Part shown: positions 46,929 to 55,279 of the stretch, piece by piece
How the letters are laid out: the number at the start of each line of letters is the position of its first letter
Numbering within the stretch: the stretch's first letter is position 1
The notes under the pieces: generated by a model
Seen by the model: the letters and a program-made list of their open reading frames with translations, nothing else
Database searches by the model: none
Told to the model about the DNA's origin: nothing
Made by a program: the position numbers and the translations under genes
From: Frigoribacterium sp. JB110
Lineage (GTDB): Bacteria > Actinomycetota > Actinomycetes > Actinomycetales > Microbacteriaceae
Assembly (NCBI RefSeq): GCF_900163665.1
Contig: NZ_FUIA01000008.1
Location: forward strand, 62,001 to 126,000
Direction: 5' to 3'
DNA length: 64,000 nt

Positions 46929-48283
46929 CCGGCGTTCACGCTCTGCTCCGCGAAGCGCTCGGAGACAGAGTCGACACCCGTCCCGACACGCTCCGAGCCG
47001 CTCGTTCCGACCGGTCAGGCCACGTCTCCACCGGCGCTCCCCTGGCCGTCGTGCACGCCGAGTCGGTTGACGACGTGCAGGCGACGCTTCGCATCGCGAC
47101 CGCGACCGCCACATCCGTCGTGCCGCAGGGCGCACTGACCGGGCTCGCCGGCGCCGCCAACGCGGGCGAGGGGCAGATCGCACTGTCGACGAGACGCATG
47201 ACGCGCGTTCTGGAGGTCTCGGCCGACGACCGCCTCGCCGTGGTCGAACCCGGAATCATCAACGCGGATCTGAACGCGCAGCTCGCCGACCACGGTCTGT
47301 GGTGGGCGCCCGACCCCGCCAGCCGCGACATCTCCACAGTGGGCGGCAACATCGCCACGGGCGCGGGCGGACTGCTCTGCGCGAAGTACGGAGTGGTGCG
47401 CGATGCGGTGCTCGGCCTCGACGTCGTGCTCGCCGACGGACGACTGATCCGGATGGGCCACCGCAGCGTCAAGGGCGTGACGGGGCTCGATCTCACCTCG
47501 CTCATGATCGGTTCCGAGGGCCGGCTCGGGGTCGTCGTCGGCGCAACGCTGAAGCTGCGGCCCGTTGTGGCGGGGAGCGTGTGCACCGCGTCCGCTGCGT
47601 TCGCCAGCGTGCGCGACGCCGCGGCCGCGGCGGCCGCCGTCACCGCCAGCGGCGTGCAGCCGTCGGTGATGGAGCTGATGGACGCCACAGCTCTCGCCGC
47701 CGCGCATGCTCATCTCGGGTTCGCCGGCCCGGATGAGGGAGCCTCGCAGCTGATCGTGCAGACCGATGGCGGGGCAGCGCTGGAGGAGGCGGAGACGATC
47801 GCCGAGGTGCTGCGCCGCGCGGGCGGTGCCGTGACGCTCACCGACGACGCGGATGAGGGCGAGCGCCTGCTCGCGATCCGCCGCGCGGCGAATCCGGCCA
47901 TCGCCGCGACCGGCAATCAGCTCATCGAGGACGTCTCGGTGCCGCGCACCCGGCTGGCCGAGATGTTCGACGAGATCGCACGCGTCGAGCGAGAGCACGG
48001 CGTGCGGATCCCCACGATCGCGCACGCGGGCGACGGCAATCTGCACCCCTCATTCGTCTACCACGGCGAGAGCGTGCCTGAGCACATCTGGGTCGCGGCG
48101 GACGACTTGTTCCGCTCGGCCATCCGGCTCGGCGGAACCCTCACAGGCGAACACGGCATCGGCGTGCTGAAGGCCCGCTGGCTCGCCGACGAGCTCGGTG
48201 ACGATCAGTGGGAGCTGCAGCGCCGCATCGTCGCCGCGTTCGACCCGCTCGGCATCCTGAACCCCGGCAAGGTGTTCCCGTAA
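46925..48283 (+). CDS. FAD-binding oxidoreductase, GlcD/LldD-like 2-hydroxyacid oxidase
   Basis: This 452-residue protein has a PCMH-type FAD domain (VVPQGALTGLAGAANAGEG, STVGGNIATGAGGLLCAKYGVV, GSEGRLGVVVGATLKLRP) and the C-terminal FAD-oxidase domain with a metal-binding GDGNLHPSF and the closing GTLTGEHGIGVLKARWL and LNPGKVFP. This is the GlcD/D-lactate dehydrogenase group; glycolate, D-lactate or D-2-hydroxyglutarate are possible substrates. No GlcE/GlcF partners are nearby. It ends at a strong hairpin shared with the convergent anmK gene. Confidence 0.9.
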   Translation: MTGVHALLREALGDRVDTRPDTLRAARSDRSGHVSTGAPLAVVHAESVDDVQATLRIATATATSVVPQGALTGLAGAANAGEGQIALSTRRMTRVLEVSADDRLAVVEPGIINADLNAQLADHGLWWAPDPASRDISTVGGNIATGAGGLLCAKYGVVRDAVLGLDVVLADGRLIRMGHRSVKGVTGLDLTSLMIGSEGRLGVVVGATLKLRPVVAGSVCTASAAFASVRDAAAAAAAVTASGVQPSVMELMDATALAAAHAHLGFAGPDEGASQLIVQTDGGAALEEAETIAEVLRRAGGAVTLTDDADEGERLLAIRRAANPAIAATGNQLIEDVSVPRTRLAEMFDEIARVEREHGVRIPTIAHAGDGNLHPSFVYHGESVPEHIWVAADDLFRSAIRLGGTLTGEHGIGVLKARWLADELGDDQWELQRRIVAAFDPLGILNPGKVFP

Positions 48284-48304
48284 CCGCGCACAATGCAACA
48301 GAAT

Positions 48305-48351
48305 GCGCGTTCGCACACACGCCAGCACCGGATCCGTGTGTGCGAACGCGC
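48305..48351. terminator. Bidirectional terminator between oxidase and anmK genes
   Basis: GCGCGTTCGCACACACG (48305-48321) and CGTGTGTGCGAACGCGC (48335-48351) form a perfect 17-bp stem with a 13-nt loop between the two convergent genes, 21 bp and 11 bp from their stops. Confidence 0.85.
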
Positions 48352-48362
48352 GATCTGTTCAC

Positions 48363-49484
48363 TTACGCGCGCACGCGCAGCGCGTCGATCCGCGCGCGGG
48401 CAGGCGGCAGCTGAAACCCGCGCGGGCTCGGCGTGAACCGGCCGGCGATGCGCGCAGGCGCCGTTCCCGGTCGTACGGGCACACGATGCCAGGCCAGCAT
48501 CCCCAGCACCGCGAACAGCAGCGATTCCTTGTGCTCCGCGTCGATGCCGAGCTCGTCGCTGGTGACGGCATCCGGAATCCGCTCGCGCAGCGCTCGCACC
48601 ATCGCGGGGTTGCGTGCTCCCCCGCCGGAGAGCACCACCCGGTCGGCTCCCGGCATCGCATCGGCCACGGACTGGGCCGTGAACGCGGTGAGCGTTGCCA
48701 CGAGGTCCTCCACGCCGATCGCGTCGGATCCGACGGCACCGTCGACGAGGTCGAGGTTCCATGTCTCGCGACCGGTCGACTTCGGCGCCGCTCTGCCGAG
48801 ATACGGATGCTCCTTCAGCCGTGAGAGCAGTCCGCCGTCAACGGTCCCCGCAGCGGCCAGCGCGCCGTCGACATCGCAGGAGCCGCCCGTCTCGCGCTGG
48901 ACCACCGCGTCGATCAGGCAGTTGGCGGGGCCGGTGTCGAAGGCGAGCACCTCGCCGCCGCGCACGAGCTGCACGTTCGCGATGCCGCCCAGGTTCACGG
49001 TCGCCAGCGACTCGATGCCCAGCCCTGCCGCCCACATCCGGTCGAACACACCCATCAGCGGGGCACCGTCGCCGCCGGCGGCGACGTCGGCGCTGCGCAG
49101 ATGCGAGACCACGGGGATTCCTGTGCGTTCGGCGATCCAGCTCGGCTCCCCCAGCTGCAGGGTGCCCCTGGTTCCCGACTCATCGGTCCAGTGATGGATC
49201 GTCTGGCCGTGCGACACGACGAACTCTCCGTCAGCGGCGACCGCCGCCTCGGCGAAGGCCTGTCCGATCGCCGTGTCGAGCCTGGTCCACGCCTGCGCAT
49301 CGCGCGGTTCGCCGTGCGCGGCCGCGAGGATCTCCTCGCGCAGCACCGGCTGCCATTCGACCGTCTCCAGCCGCACGGGCCGCAGTTCGAGCACCGCACC
49401 GATGCCATCGACGATGTCGGCATCGACGGTCGCGACATCGATCCCGTCGACCGATGTGCCGGACTGCATTGCCACGACCCTCAC
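48363..49484 (-). CDS. anmK: Anhydro-N-acetylmuramic acid kinase
   Basis: This 373-residue enzyme converts 1,6-anhydro-MurNAc to MurNAc-6-phosphate using ATP, a step in peptidoglycan recycling. It begins with the family signature MQSGTSVDGIDVATVD (N-terminal phosphate loop), then VSHGQTIHHW, GGDGAPLMGVFD, VNLGGIANVQLV, FDTGPANCLIDAVVQ and LSGGGARNPAMVRAL, all expected of AnmK. GTG 49484 overlaps the NagZ stop by 4 nt. It is the last gene of the ABC importer-NagZ-AnmK operon and ends near a strong hairpin. The next enzyme in the pathway, MurQ, is not intact in this window. Confidence 0.95.
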   Translation of the reverse strand: MRVVAMQSGTSVDGIDVATVDADIVDGIGAVLELRPVRLETVEWQPVLREEILAAAHGEPRDAQAWTRLDTAIGQAFAEAAVAADGEFVVSHGQTIHHWTDESGTRGTLQLGEPSWIAERTGIPVVSHLRSADVAAGGDGAPLMGVFDRMWAAGLGIESLATVNLGGIANVQLVRGGEVLAFDTGPANCLIDAVVQRETGGSCDVDGALAAAGTVDGGLLSRLKEHPYLGRAAPKSTGRETWNLDLVDGAVGSDAIGVEDLVATLTAFTAQSVADAMPGADRVVLSGGGARNPAMVRALRERIPDAVTSDELGIDAEHKESLLFAVLGMLAWHRVPVRPGTAPARIAGRFTPSPRGFQLPPARARIDALRVRA

Positions 49485-50908
49485 TCGCGCCAGCCCTCCG
49501 CGAGGGTCTCATCGGCGGCGCGGACGGCGAGGCGGCTGGCAGCTCGCACGTGCACTGCGGGAACGGGCACCGGATCGACCGGATCGACGCCGAGGTTCAC
49601 CACGACGGTTCCGGGGTCGAGGCGGGCCGCGCGCGAGACGGCGCCGCGCTGCTCGGCGTCGGCGATGCGGTCGACGAGCACGACGGTGCGGGCACCGTCA
49701 GTCGCAGCCGCTGTGCCGTCGGCGGCGTCGATCACCTCTCCCCCGCGTGCGAGGGCGGCCGCGTAGCGGGAGCCTGTCGAGCTCACGGCCCACGTCGCCG
49801 CTGCGCGCGCGTCGATCACGGTGCGCGGCCCTGGGTTCGCGGCGCACGCACCGCTCACCTTCGCCGCTCTGCGGGCGAGAGCGAGCACATCCGCGTCCGG
49901 AAGCGGCGCGTCCTGGCGGCGCACCGATGCCTGCTCCCGCGCGAATCCGCGCACCGCCGCGACCCGCTCCGCCGCCTGCTCGAGGCGGGAGACCGGCAGC
50001 TCGCCCGCGCGCACCGCCTCGACGATGGCCGAGCGCGCGGCGAGGAAGTCGCCCTCATCGTCACCGGATGATCCGGGGTTGGCCGGGTTGCCGACGCACA
50101 GCAGGTCGCACCCCGCGGCGAGCGCGCGCACGGGCGCGGCGTCGCCGTAGCGCGAGCGCATGGCGGCCATGTCGAGCGCGTCGCTGGCGATGACGCCCGT
50201 GAATCCGAGGTCGCGAAGCTCGGCGAGCGCGCGCGGCTGCGCCGTGGCGGGATCCGGTCCCCACGCGGGAACGACAAGGTGCGCGGTCATGATGACCATC
50301 GCCCCTGCCTCGATCGCCGCGGCGAACGGAGGAAGGTGCACGTCGCGCTGTTCCTGCTCGGTTGCCCCACTCGTCGGCAGCCCGTGGTGCGAGTCGACGG
50401 CCGTGTCCCCGTGGCCGGGGAAGTGCTTCGGCACGGCGACGGCGCCGGCCGCGTGCAGGCCGCGCACCGTCGCGGCGACATGGCGCGCGACCAGGGCGGG
50501 GCTCCCGCCGAAGGAGCGCGTGCCGATCACCGGATTGCGCGGGTCGGTGTTGACGTCGGCGACCGGCGCGATGACGACGTCGGCACCGGATGCGGCGGAC
50601 AGGCGCGCGAGCTCCGCTGCCGCCAGACGGGTCACGTCCTCGTCGTCGATCGCGCCGAGCTGACCGGCCCCGAGAACATCCGAGCCGCGTGCGGAATCCA
50701 TGCGCGTGACGGTGCCGCCCTCCTCGTCGATGCCGACGAGGAACCCGCCTGCCGCGTCGACAGGGGCGCCGCCGATGTTCTGCGCGAACAGCACGACCCC
50801 GGCGAGCCCTGCGTCGCGTTCGCGCGCCACCCAGTCCGGCGTGCCGCGGCCGAGGAAGCCCGGCCACAGCACACCGTTCACGAGGCGTTCGATGGCCCGG
50901 TCGCTCAT
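49481..50908 (-). CDS. nagZ: Glycoside hydrolase family 3 beta-N-acetylglucosaminidase (NagZ-like)
   Basis: This 475-residue GH3 enzyme has the NagZ hallmark KHFPGHGDTAVDSHHGLP, which holds the Asp/His acid-base dyad, and the nucleophile Asp in FTGVIASDALDMAAM. A C-terminal extension of about 130 residues makes it longer than Gram-negative NagZ (about 340) and similar to two-domain Gram-positive enzymes. It has no signal peptide, so it should act on imported GlcNAc-anhydroMurNAc or chitobiose-like sugars. The ATG overlaps the permease stop (ATGA). The pairing with AnmK favours cell-wall sugars. Confidence 0.92.
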   Translation of the reverse strand: MSDRAIERLVNGVLWPGFLGRGTPDWVARERDAGLAGVVLFAQNIGGAPVDAAGGFLVGIDEEGGTVTRMDSARGSDVLGAGQLGAIDDEDVTRLAAAELARLSAASGADVVIAPVADVNTDPRNPVIGTRSFGGSPALVARHVAATVRGLHAAGAVAVPKHFPGHGDTAVDSHHGLPTSGATEQEQRDVHLPPFAAAIEAGAMVIMTAHLVVPAWGPDPATAQPRALAELRDLGFTGVIASDALDMAAMRSRYGDAAPVRALAAGCDLLCVGNPANPGSSGDDEGDFLAARSAIVEAVRAGELPVSRLEQAAERVAAVRGFAREQASVRRQDAPLPDADVLALARRAAKVSGACAANPGPRTVIDARAAATWAVSSTGSRYAAALARGGEVIDAADGTAAATDGARTVVLVDRIADAEQRGAVSRAARLDPGTVVVNLGVDPVDPVPVPAVHVRAASRLAVRAADETLAEGWRE

Positions 50909-51741
50909 CCCTTCACCGATCCGGAGACGAGGCCGCTGGAGAGCTTGCCCTGCACGATGACGAAGAAGATCATCACCGGCAGAGTGATCACCGTCGACGC
51001 CGCCATGATCGCGCCCCACTCGTTGGAGTGCTCGCCGAAGAACTGGCGCAGGCCGATCGCGACCGTGTACTGGCCGGTCTCCCCACCGAGCAGAGTCAGC
51101 GCGAACACGAACTCGTTCCACGCGGTGATGAAGGAGAAGATGCTCGTCGCCACCAGTCCCGGCATCACCAGGGGCAGCAGCACCGACCGGAACATGCGCC
51201 ACCACGAGGCGCCGTCCAGGTATGCCGCCTCCTCGATCTCGACGGGCACGGCCGCAACGAATCCGCGCAGCATCCAGATTCCGAACGGCAGCGACAGGGC
51301 GACGTAGACGACGATGAGCCCGAGCAGCATGTTCAGCATGCCCAAGTCGCGCACCTGCACGAACAGCGGGATCACCAGCGCCTCCAGCGGCACCATCTGC
51401 ACGATGAGGATCATCATCAGGATGCCGGTGCGGAACCGGAAACGGAAACGGGCGACCGCAACGCTCGCGAGCAGGCCGAGCAGCGCGCTCAGGAGGACCA
51501 CGATCAGCGCCACGATCGCGGAGTTGCGCAGGAAGACGCCGAAGCCGCCGTCGGTGAGCACATAGGAGAAGTGCTCGAGCGTGAACCCTTCGATGCCGAT
51601 CGATGTGCGGGCGGACGGGTTCTCGGTGAACGCACTGGAGACCATCCACCATGCGGGGAACAGCGTGAACACGAGCAGCAGCACGACGAGCACGGCCTTC
51701 ACCGCCGATGACGTGCGCCGGCGCGAGGTGTGGCGGCTCAT
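50905..51741 (-). CDS. Sugar ABC importer permease, second subunit (CUT1 type)
   Basis: This 278-residue permease has six membrane helices and the CUT1 EAA loop (PVEIEEAAYLDGASWWRMFRSVLLPLVMPG), MalG-like. The ends VKAVLVVLLLVFTLFPAWWMVSSAF and ITAWNEFVFALTLL are typical. The ATG at 51741 overlaps the upstream permease stop and its own stop overlaps the NagZ start. No ATPase gene is in the operon, so a shared MsiK-type ATPase encoded elsewhere is probable, as in many actinobacterial sugar importers. Confidence 0.92.
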   Translation of the reverse strand: MSRHTSRRRTSSAVKAVLVVLLLVFTLFPAWWMVSSAFTENPSARTSIGIEGFTLEHFSYVLTDGGFGVFLRNSAIVALIVVLLSALLGLLASVAVARFRFRFRTGILMMILIVQMVPLEALVIPLFVQVRDLGMLNMLLGLIVVYVALSLPFGIWMLRGFVAAVPVEIEEAAYLDGASWWRMFRSVLLPLVMPGLVATSIFSFITAWNEFVFALTLLGGETGQYTVAIGLRQFFGEHSNEWGAIMAASTVITLPVMIFFVIVQGKLSSGLVSGSVKG

Positions 51742-52706
51742 AGTTCCTCCTCCTTCATCAGCGACCGCACGTAGACCACGGTGATCACCACGAGCAGGAG
51801 CGTCAGCACGACGGCGATCGCCGACCCGAAGCCGTATCTGTTCTGGCCGAACGACTCGACGTACGACCACACGCCGAGGTTGAGCACCTCGCGGTTCGAG
51901 CCTGAGCCGCCGGGCATCAGGTAGATCTGCGCGAAGGCCTTGAAATCCCAGATCGTCGACAGGATGATCACGACCGTGAACACCTGGCGCAGGTTGGGAA
52001 CGATGATCTGCCAGAACCGGCGCCACGGGCCGGCGCCGTCGACCTCGGCCGCCTCGAGCATCTCCTTCGAGACGCCGAGCAGCGCGGCCAGGACCGTGAC
52101 GGCGACGAACGGGAAGCCGTGGTGCACGACGTTGAGGATCGCGACGGCGTAGAACAGGAACCGGTTGGTGAACCAGTTCGTCGGGTCGTCCATCAGCCCG
52201 AGCGCCATCAGCATCTGGTTGACGATGCCCCTGTCCGCGTCGAAGATCCACACCCACACGTAGGTTCCCGTGACGGCGGGCATCGCCCACGCCACCATGA
52301 TGGCGCTGCCGACGACCGTGCGCCAGAAGCGCCCGAGCGACGCCATCAGCACGGCGACTCCCGTGCCGAGTGCGACGGTGAATCCCACGCACAGCGCGGC
52401 GAATCCGACCGTGTTGGGCAGCACCACCCGCCACAGCTGCTCGCTCGTGAACAGCTCGGCGTAGTTCGCGCCCGCGTTCCAGTTCGAATCGCCCGAGACG
52501 ATCTCGGGCAGCCCGTACTCCTGCAGTGAGAACAGCACGACCCGGATGAGCGGCCACAGCATCAGGACTGCGAGCACCGCCAGCGCGGGGGCGAGCAGGA
52601 GCCACGGGCGCAGCCTGCGCGCGCCTGATGCCCCGAAGGACCCGCGTCTCGGCCCGGTGCCTGAGGCCCGTGGCCGAGACGCGAGGGTGGAGAGGTTCGC
52701 CGTCAC
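51738..52706 (-). CDS. Sugar ABC importer permease, first subunit (CUT1 type)
   Basis: This 322-residue MalF-like permease has a basic cytoplasmic N-terminus, helices beginning PWLLLAPALAVLAVLMLWPL, and an EAA loop (VSKEMLEAAEVDGAGPWRRFWQIIVPNL). A family-typical loop includes FDADRGIVNQMLMALGLMDDP. GTG 52706 lies 10 nt after the binding-protein stop. It acts with the second subunit to move the sugar across the membrane. Confidence 0.92.
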   Translation of the reverse strand: MTANLSTLASRPRASGTGPRRGSFGASGARRLRPWLLLAPALAVLAVLMLWPLIRVVLFSLQEYGLPEIVSGDSNWNAGANYAELFTSEQLWRVVLPNTVGFAALCVGFTVALGTGVAVLMASLGRFWRTVVGSAIMVAWAMPAVTGTYVWVWIFDADRGIVNQMLMALGLMDDPTNWFTNRFLFYAVAILNVVHHGFPFVAVTVLAALLGVSKEMLEAAEVDGAGPWRRFWQIIVPNLRQVFTVVIILSTIWDFKAFAQIYLMPGGSGSNREVLNLGVWSYVESFGQNRYGFGSAIAVVLTLLLVVITVVYVRSLMKEEEL

Positions 52707-52716
52707 GTCAGTCCGC

Positions 52717-53997
52717 TCACTCCGCGTTCAGCAGTTCGGTCATCTCGGCCGCAGCGGAGTCCAGCGCTTCCTGCACTGACGCATCACCGGAGAGGATCGA
52801 CTGGATCGCCGTGTTGGTGGTCTGCTTCGCCTGCACGGCGCCGAAGGTCGGCGTGACGGGAAGCGTTGCACCGCCGTCGACGAACTGCGTCGCGAACGGG
52901 GCCACGAGCGGGTCGTCGCTGGAGACGGCCGAGTCGAGCAGCGACGCCTGGCCGGGGAAGTACCCGGTCTCAGCCGCCCACTGGTCGGCGAACTCGCCCG
53001 TCGTCATCATCTCGATGAAGGCGAAGGAGAGGTCTTCGTCGTCCGTCGTGTTGAACATCGACAGGTGCGACCCGCCGAGCACGCTCGGGGCGATCCCGCC
53101 GTCCTCTGCGGGGATGGGCGCCGCGGCGAAGTTCCCCTCGAGGTCGGGGGCCTGCTCGACGATCGTCGCCGGGGTCCACGACCCCATCACTGCCATCGCG
53201 GTGTCGCCGGCCGTGAAGCTGTCCAGCACGCCGACCTCGTCCCATGTGGTCGCGCCCGCCGACGAGAAGCCGTGCTCGGTCTGCAGCCCTGTGAAGAACT
53301 CGATGCCCTCGACCGACTCCGGGCTGTTCATCTGGGACGTCCACGTGCCGCCGTCGTCCGCGGCGACCTCGCCGCCCGCTCCCCACACCCACGGGTAGGT
53401 GATGAACTCTGCGCCTCCTGGCACTGCGAAGGCGTTCATGTCGGGGTGTGCTTCCTGGATCGCCTCGCCCGCGTCGACGATCTCCTGCCACGTGGTCGGC
53501 GCCTCGAGGCCGAGCTCTTCGAAGATGTCGGAACGGTAGATGAGCGACCGGACGCCCGCGTACCACGGCATGCCGTAGAGCTGTTCGTCGTAGGTGCCGG
53601 CTTCGACCAGACCCTCGACGAGATCGTCGGAGAGGCCAGCGTCCGCCACGTGCTCCTCGAGGGGCACCAGCGCCCCGGCGTCCGCGAACTCGGCGGTCCA
53701 TGTCGTGCCCGTCTCCGCGACATCCGGCGTCGTGCCTCCGGCGATCGAGGTCACGAAGCGGTCGTGCGCGTCGCCCCACTGCACGAAGTCGACGTTGAGG
53801 TCGGCTCCGGTCTCCTCCTTGAAGGCGGAGGCGACGTCGTCGAAGAACGCCTCGGCGTCGGGGTTGGTGCCCTGCATGATCCAGACGTCGAGGGAACCGC
53901 CCTCTGAACCGCCGTCCTCCCCGCCGCCGGAGCAGGCTGTGAGGCCGAGCACGGCGATCGAGCCGATGGCCGCCGCCCTGATGATTCGTGACTGCAT
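52717..53997 (-). CDS. Sugar-binding lipoprotein of CUT1 ABC importer
   Basis: This 426-residue protein has a lipoprotein signal peptide ending LGLTAC (Cys about residue 22), a Gly/Ser/Glu-rich linker and a MalE-like extracellular binding domain (SLDVWIMQGTNPDAEAFFDD, GMPWYAGVRSLIYRSDIFEELGL, MAVMGSWTPATIVEQ). It heads the importer-NagZ-AnmK operon. Its ligand is inferred from the operon as an amino-sugar oligosaccharide, perhaps GlcNAc-anhydroMurNAc or chitobiose. The minus-strand -10-like TAATCT falls inside the palindrome at 54045-54057. Confidence 0.92.
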   Translation of the reverse strand: MQSRIIRAAAIGSIAVLGLTACSGGGEDGGSEGGSLDVWIMQGTNPDAEAFFDDVASAFKEETGADLNVDFVQWGDAHDRFVTSIAGGTTPDVAETGTTWTAEFADAGALVPLEEHVADAGLSDDLVEGLVEAGTYDEQLYGMPWYAGVRSLIYRSDIFEELGLEAPTTWQEIVDAGEAIQEAHPDMNAFAVPGGAEFITYPWVWGAGGEVAADDGGTWTSQMNSPESVEGIEFFTGLQTEHGFSSAGATTWDEVGVLDSFTAGDTAMAVMGSWTPATIVEQAPDLEGNFAAAPIPAEDGGIAPSVLGGSHLSMFNTTDDEDLSFAFIEMMTTGEFADQWAAETGYFPGQASLLDSAVSSDDPLVAPFATQFVDGGATLPVTPTFGAVQAKQTTNTAIQSILSGDASVQEALDSAAAEMTELLNAE

Positions 53998-54044
53998 AGA
54001 AACTCCATTGTTCGGCGCGACGAGTGTCGCGTATCGCTGCTGTC

Positions 54045-54057
54045 GAATAGATTATTC
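54045..54057. promoter_or_regulatory. Palindromic operator candidate of the sugar importer promoter
   Basis: GAATAGATTATTC has perfect 5-bp arms around a 3-bp centre, sits in an unusually AT-rich patch, and contains the minus-strand -10 TAATCT (54054-54049) of the binding-protein gene. The ROK regulator at 56998 is a candidate binder. Confidence 0.5.
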
Positions 54058-54159
54058 AATTAGTTCGGCATCTTTGCAATACTCGTATGTGAAGACTTCA
54101 TTACGTCCGACGCACACGCTCGACCAGCCACGCCGTCCACCGATTCGCGAAGAGGCCTG

Positions 54160-54342
54160 ATGGACCCGCTCACACCCCCGCTCCCGACACAGGCGCGTCT
54201 CGACACGCCCCGCGGCCTCGACGCGCGCTCGACGCGCGCGGTGCTCGAGCCGCTGCACGCCCAGGTTCGCGTCGTGGCCGACGAGGCGCGCGAGCGGCTG
54301 CGCACGAGAGGCGGATCGGCGAGGGAGGCGATGCGCGCATGA
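54160..54342 (+). pseudogene. Short ORF, possible N-terminal remnant of MurQ
   Basis: A 60-residue frame (start MDPLTPPLPTQARLDTPRGL) ends with a 4-nt overlap onto the kinase start. Its pattern TQARLDTPRGLDARSTRAVL then RERLRTRGG resembles the N-terminal region of MurNAc-6-phosphate etherase (T-E-x-R-N...LD...ST...L, then A..L..GGR), but the SIS sugar-binding domain is missing and about 15 residues appear deleted in the middle. MurQ is exactly the enzyme that should follow AnmK, which makes a remnant plausible. The similarity is weak; it could be an unrelated small protein coupled to the kinase. Confidence 0.4.
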
Positions 54343-55256
54343 TCCTCGTCGGCATCGACGTCGGAGGCTCCGGCACCAGGATCGCGCTCGGCGGCTCCGT
54401 GTCGGCGCGGCACGACCTGCCTGAGCTGGCTGCGTCGGTCGTCGCCGCCGACCCGCGCGCAGCGGTGACCGCTATGGGCGAACACGCCGCGCGCATGGCG
54501 GGCGGCGTGCCGATCACGGCAGTCGCCATCGGTGCGGCTGGGCTCACCACCCACGCGAAGGGGCCCCGTGCCCTCGAGGGCGCGGCCCGCCACGCGTTCG
54601 GCACCGAGCGGGCGATCGTGACCTCCGACATCGTCACCGCACACCTCGGAGCCCTCGACGGTGCCCCGGGAGCCGTGCTCGCGGCAGGCACCGGATCGAT
54701 CGCACTCGGCACCGACCTCGCAGGGGCATGGCACCGCGTCGACGGATGGGGCCACCTGCTCGGCGACCTCGGCTCAGGTGCCTGGATCGGCATGGAAGCG
54801 CTGCGCGCTGCGGCAGAGCACCTCGACGGCAGGTGCGACGACGCCCCGGGTCTCGCCGACATCGCAACCGAGGCGTTCGGCGATCTGGTCGACTGGCCAG
54901 CCGCCGTCTACCCTGCCGTCGACCGCGCCAGGATCTTCGGCTCCCTCGTGCCGCGCGTCGTCGAATGCGCCGATCACGATTCCCGGGCCGCGAGGATCCT
55001 CGACGCTGCCGCATCGCACCTGGCAGCGACCCTGCTGGCCGCGCTCGCCGACGACGTCCCGGAGCGCGTCACCCTGACCGGGGGCCTGGCACGCGCCGAC
55101 CGCATCACCGCTCCGCTGCTCGCCCGTGTGCGGGCGGCGCGGCCGGGCGTCGAGGTGGTGCGGGCGCTCGGCTCCCCCCTCGACGGGGCGATCGCCCTCG
55201 CCGATCGCCTCCGCGAGAATCCCGACCCGCTGCCCGGCCACACACGGGTGGTGTGA
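54339..55256 (+). CDS. BadF/BadG-type N-acetylglucosamine (or MurNAc) kinase
   Basis: This 305-residue kinase belongs to the BadF/BcrA ATPase-type sugar kinases: phosphate-1 motif LVGIDVGGSGTRIAL, phosphate-2 region VLAAGTGSIALG, WGHLLGDLGSGAWIGMEAL, and the adenosine motif VTLTGGLARAD. This group includes NAGK and the clostridial MurK that phosphorylates GlcNAc and MurNAc at C6. Position beside NagZ/AnmK and NagB supports GlcNAc and perhaps MurNAc as substrates. The ATG overlaps the preceding short ORF (ATGA). It ends 23 bp from the convergent GH20 gene. Confidence 0.87.
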   Translation: MILVGIDVGGSGTRIALGGSVSARHDLPELAASVVAADPRAAVTAMGEHAARMAGGVPITAVAIGAAGLTTHAKGPRALEGAARHAFGTERAIVTSDIVTAHLGALDGAPGAVLAAGTGSIALGTDLAGAWHRVDGWGHLLGDLGSGAWIGMEALRAAAEHLDGRCDDAPGLADIATEAFGDLVDWPAAVYPAVDRARIFGSLVPRVVECADHDSRAARILDAAASHLAATLLAALADDVPERVTLTGGLARADRITAPLLARVRAARPGVEVVRALGSPLDGAIALADRLRENPDPLPGHTRVV

Positions 55257-55279
55257 TCTGATCCGCCGGGGACGGAGCC

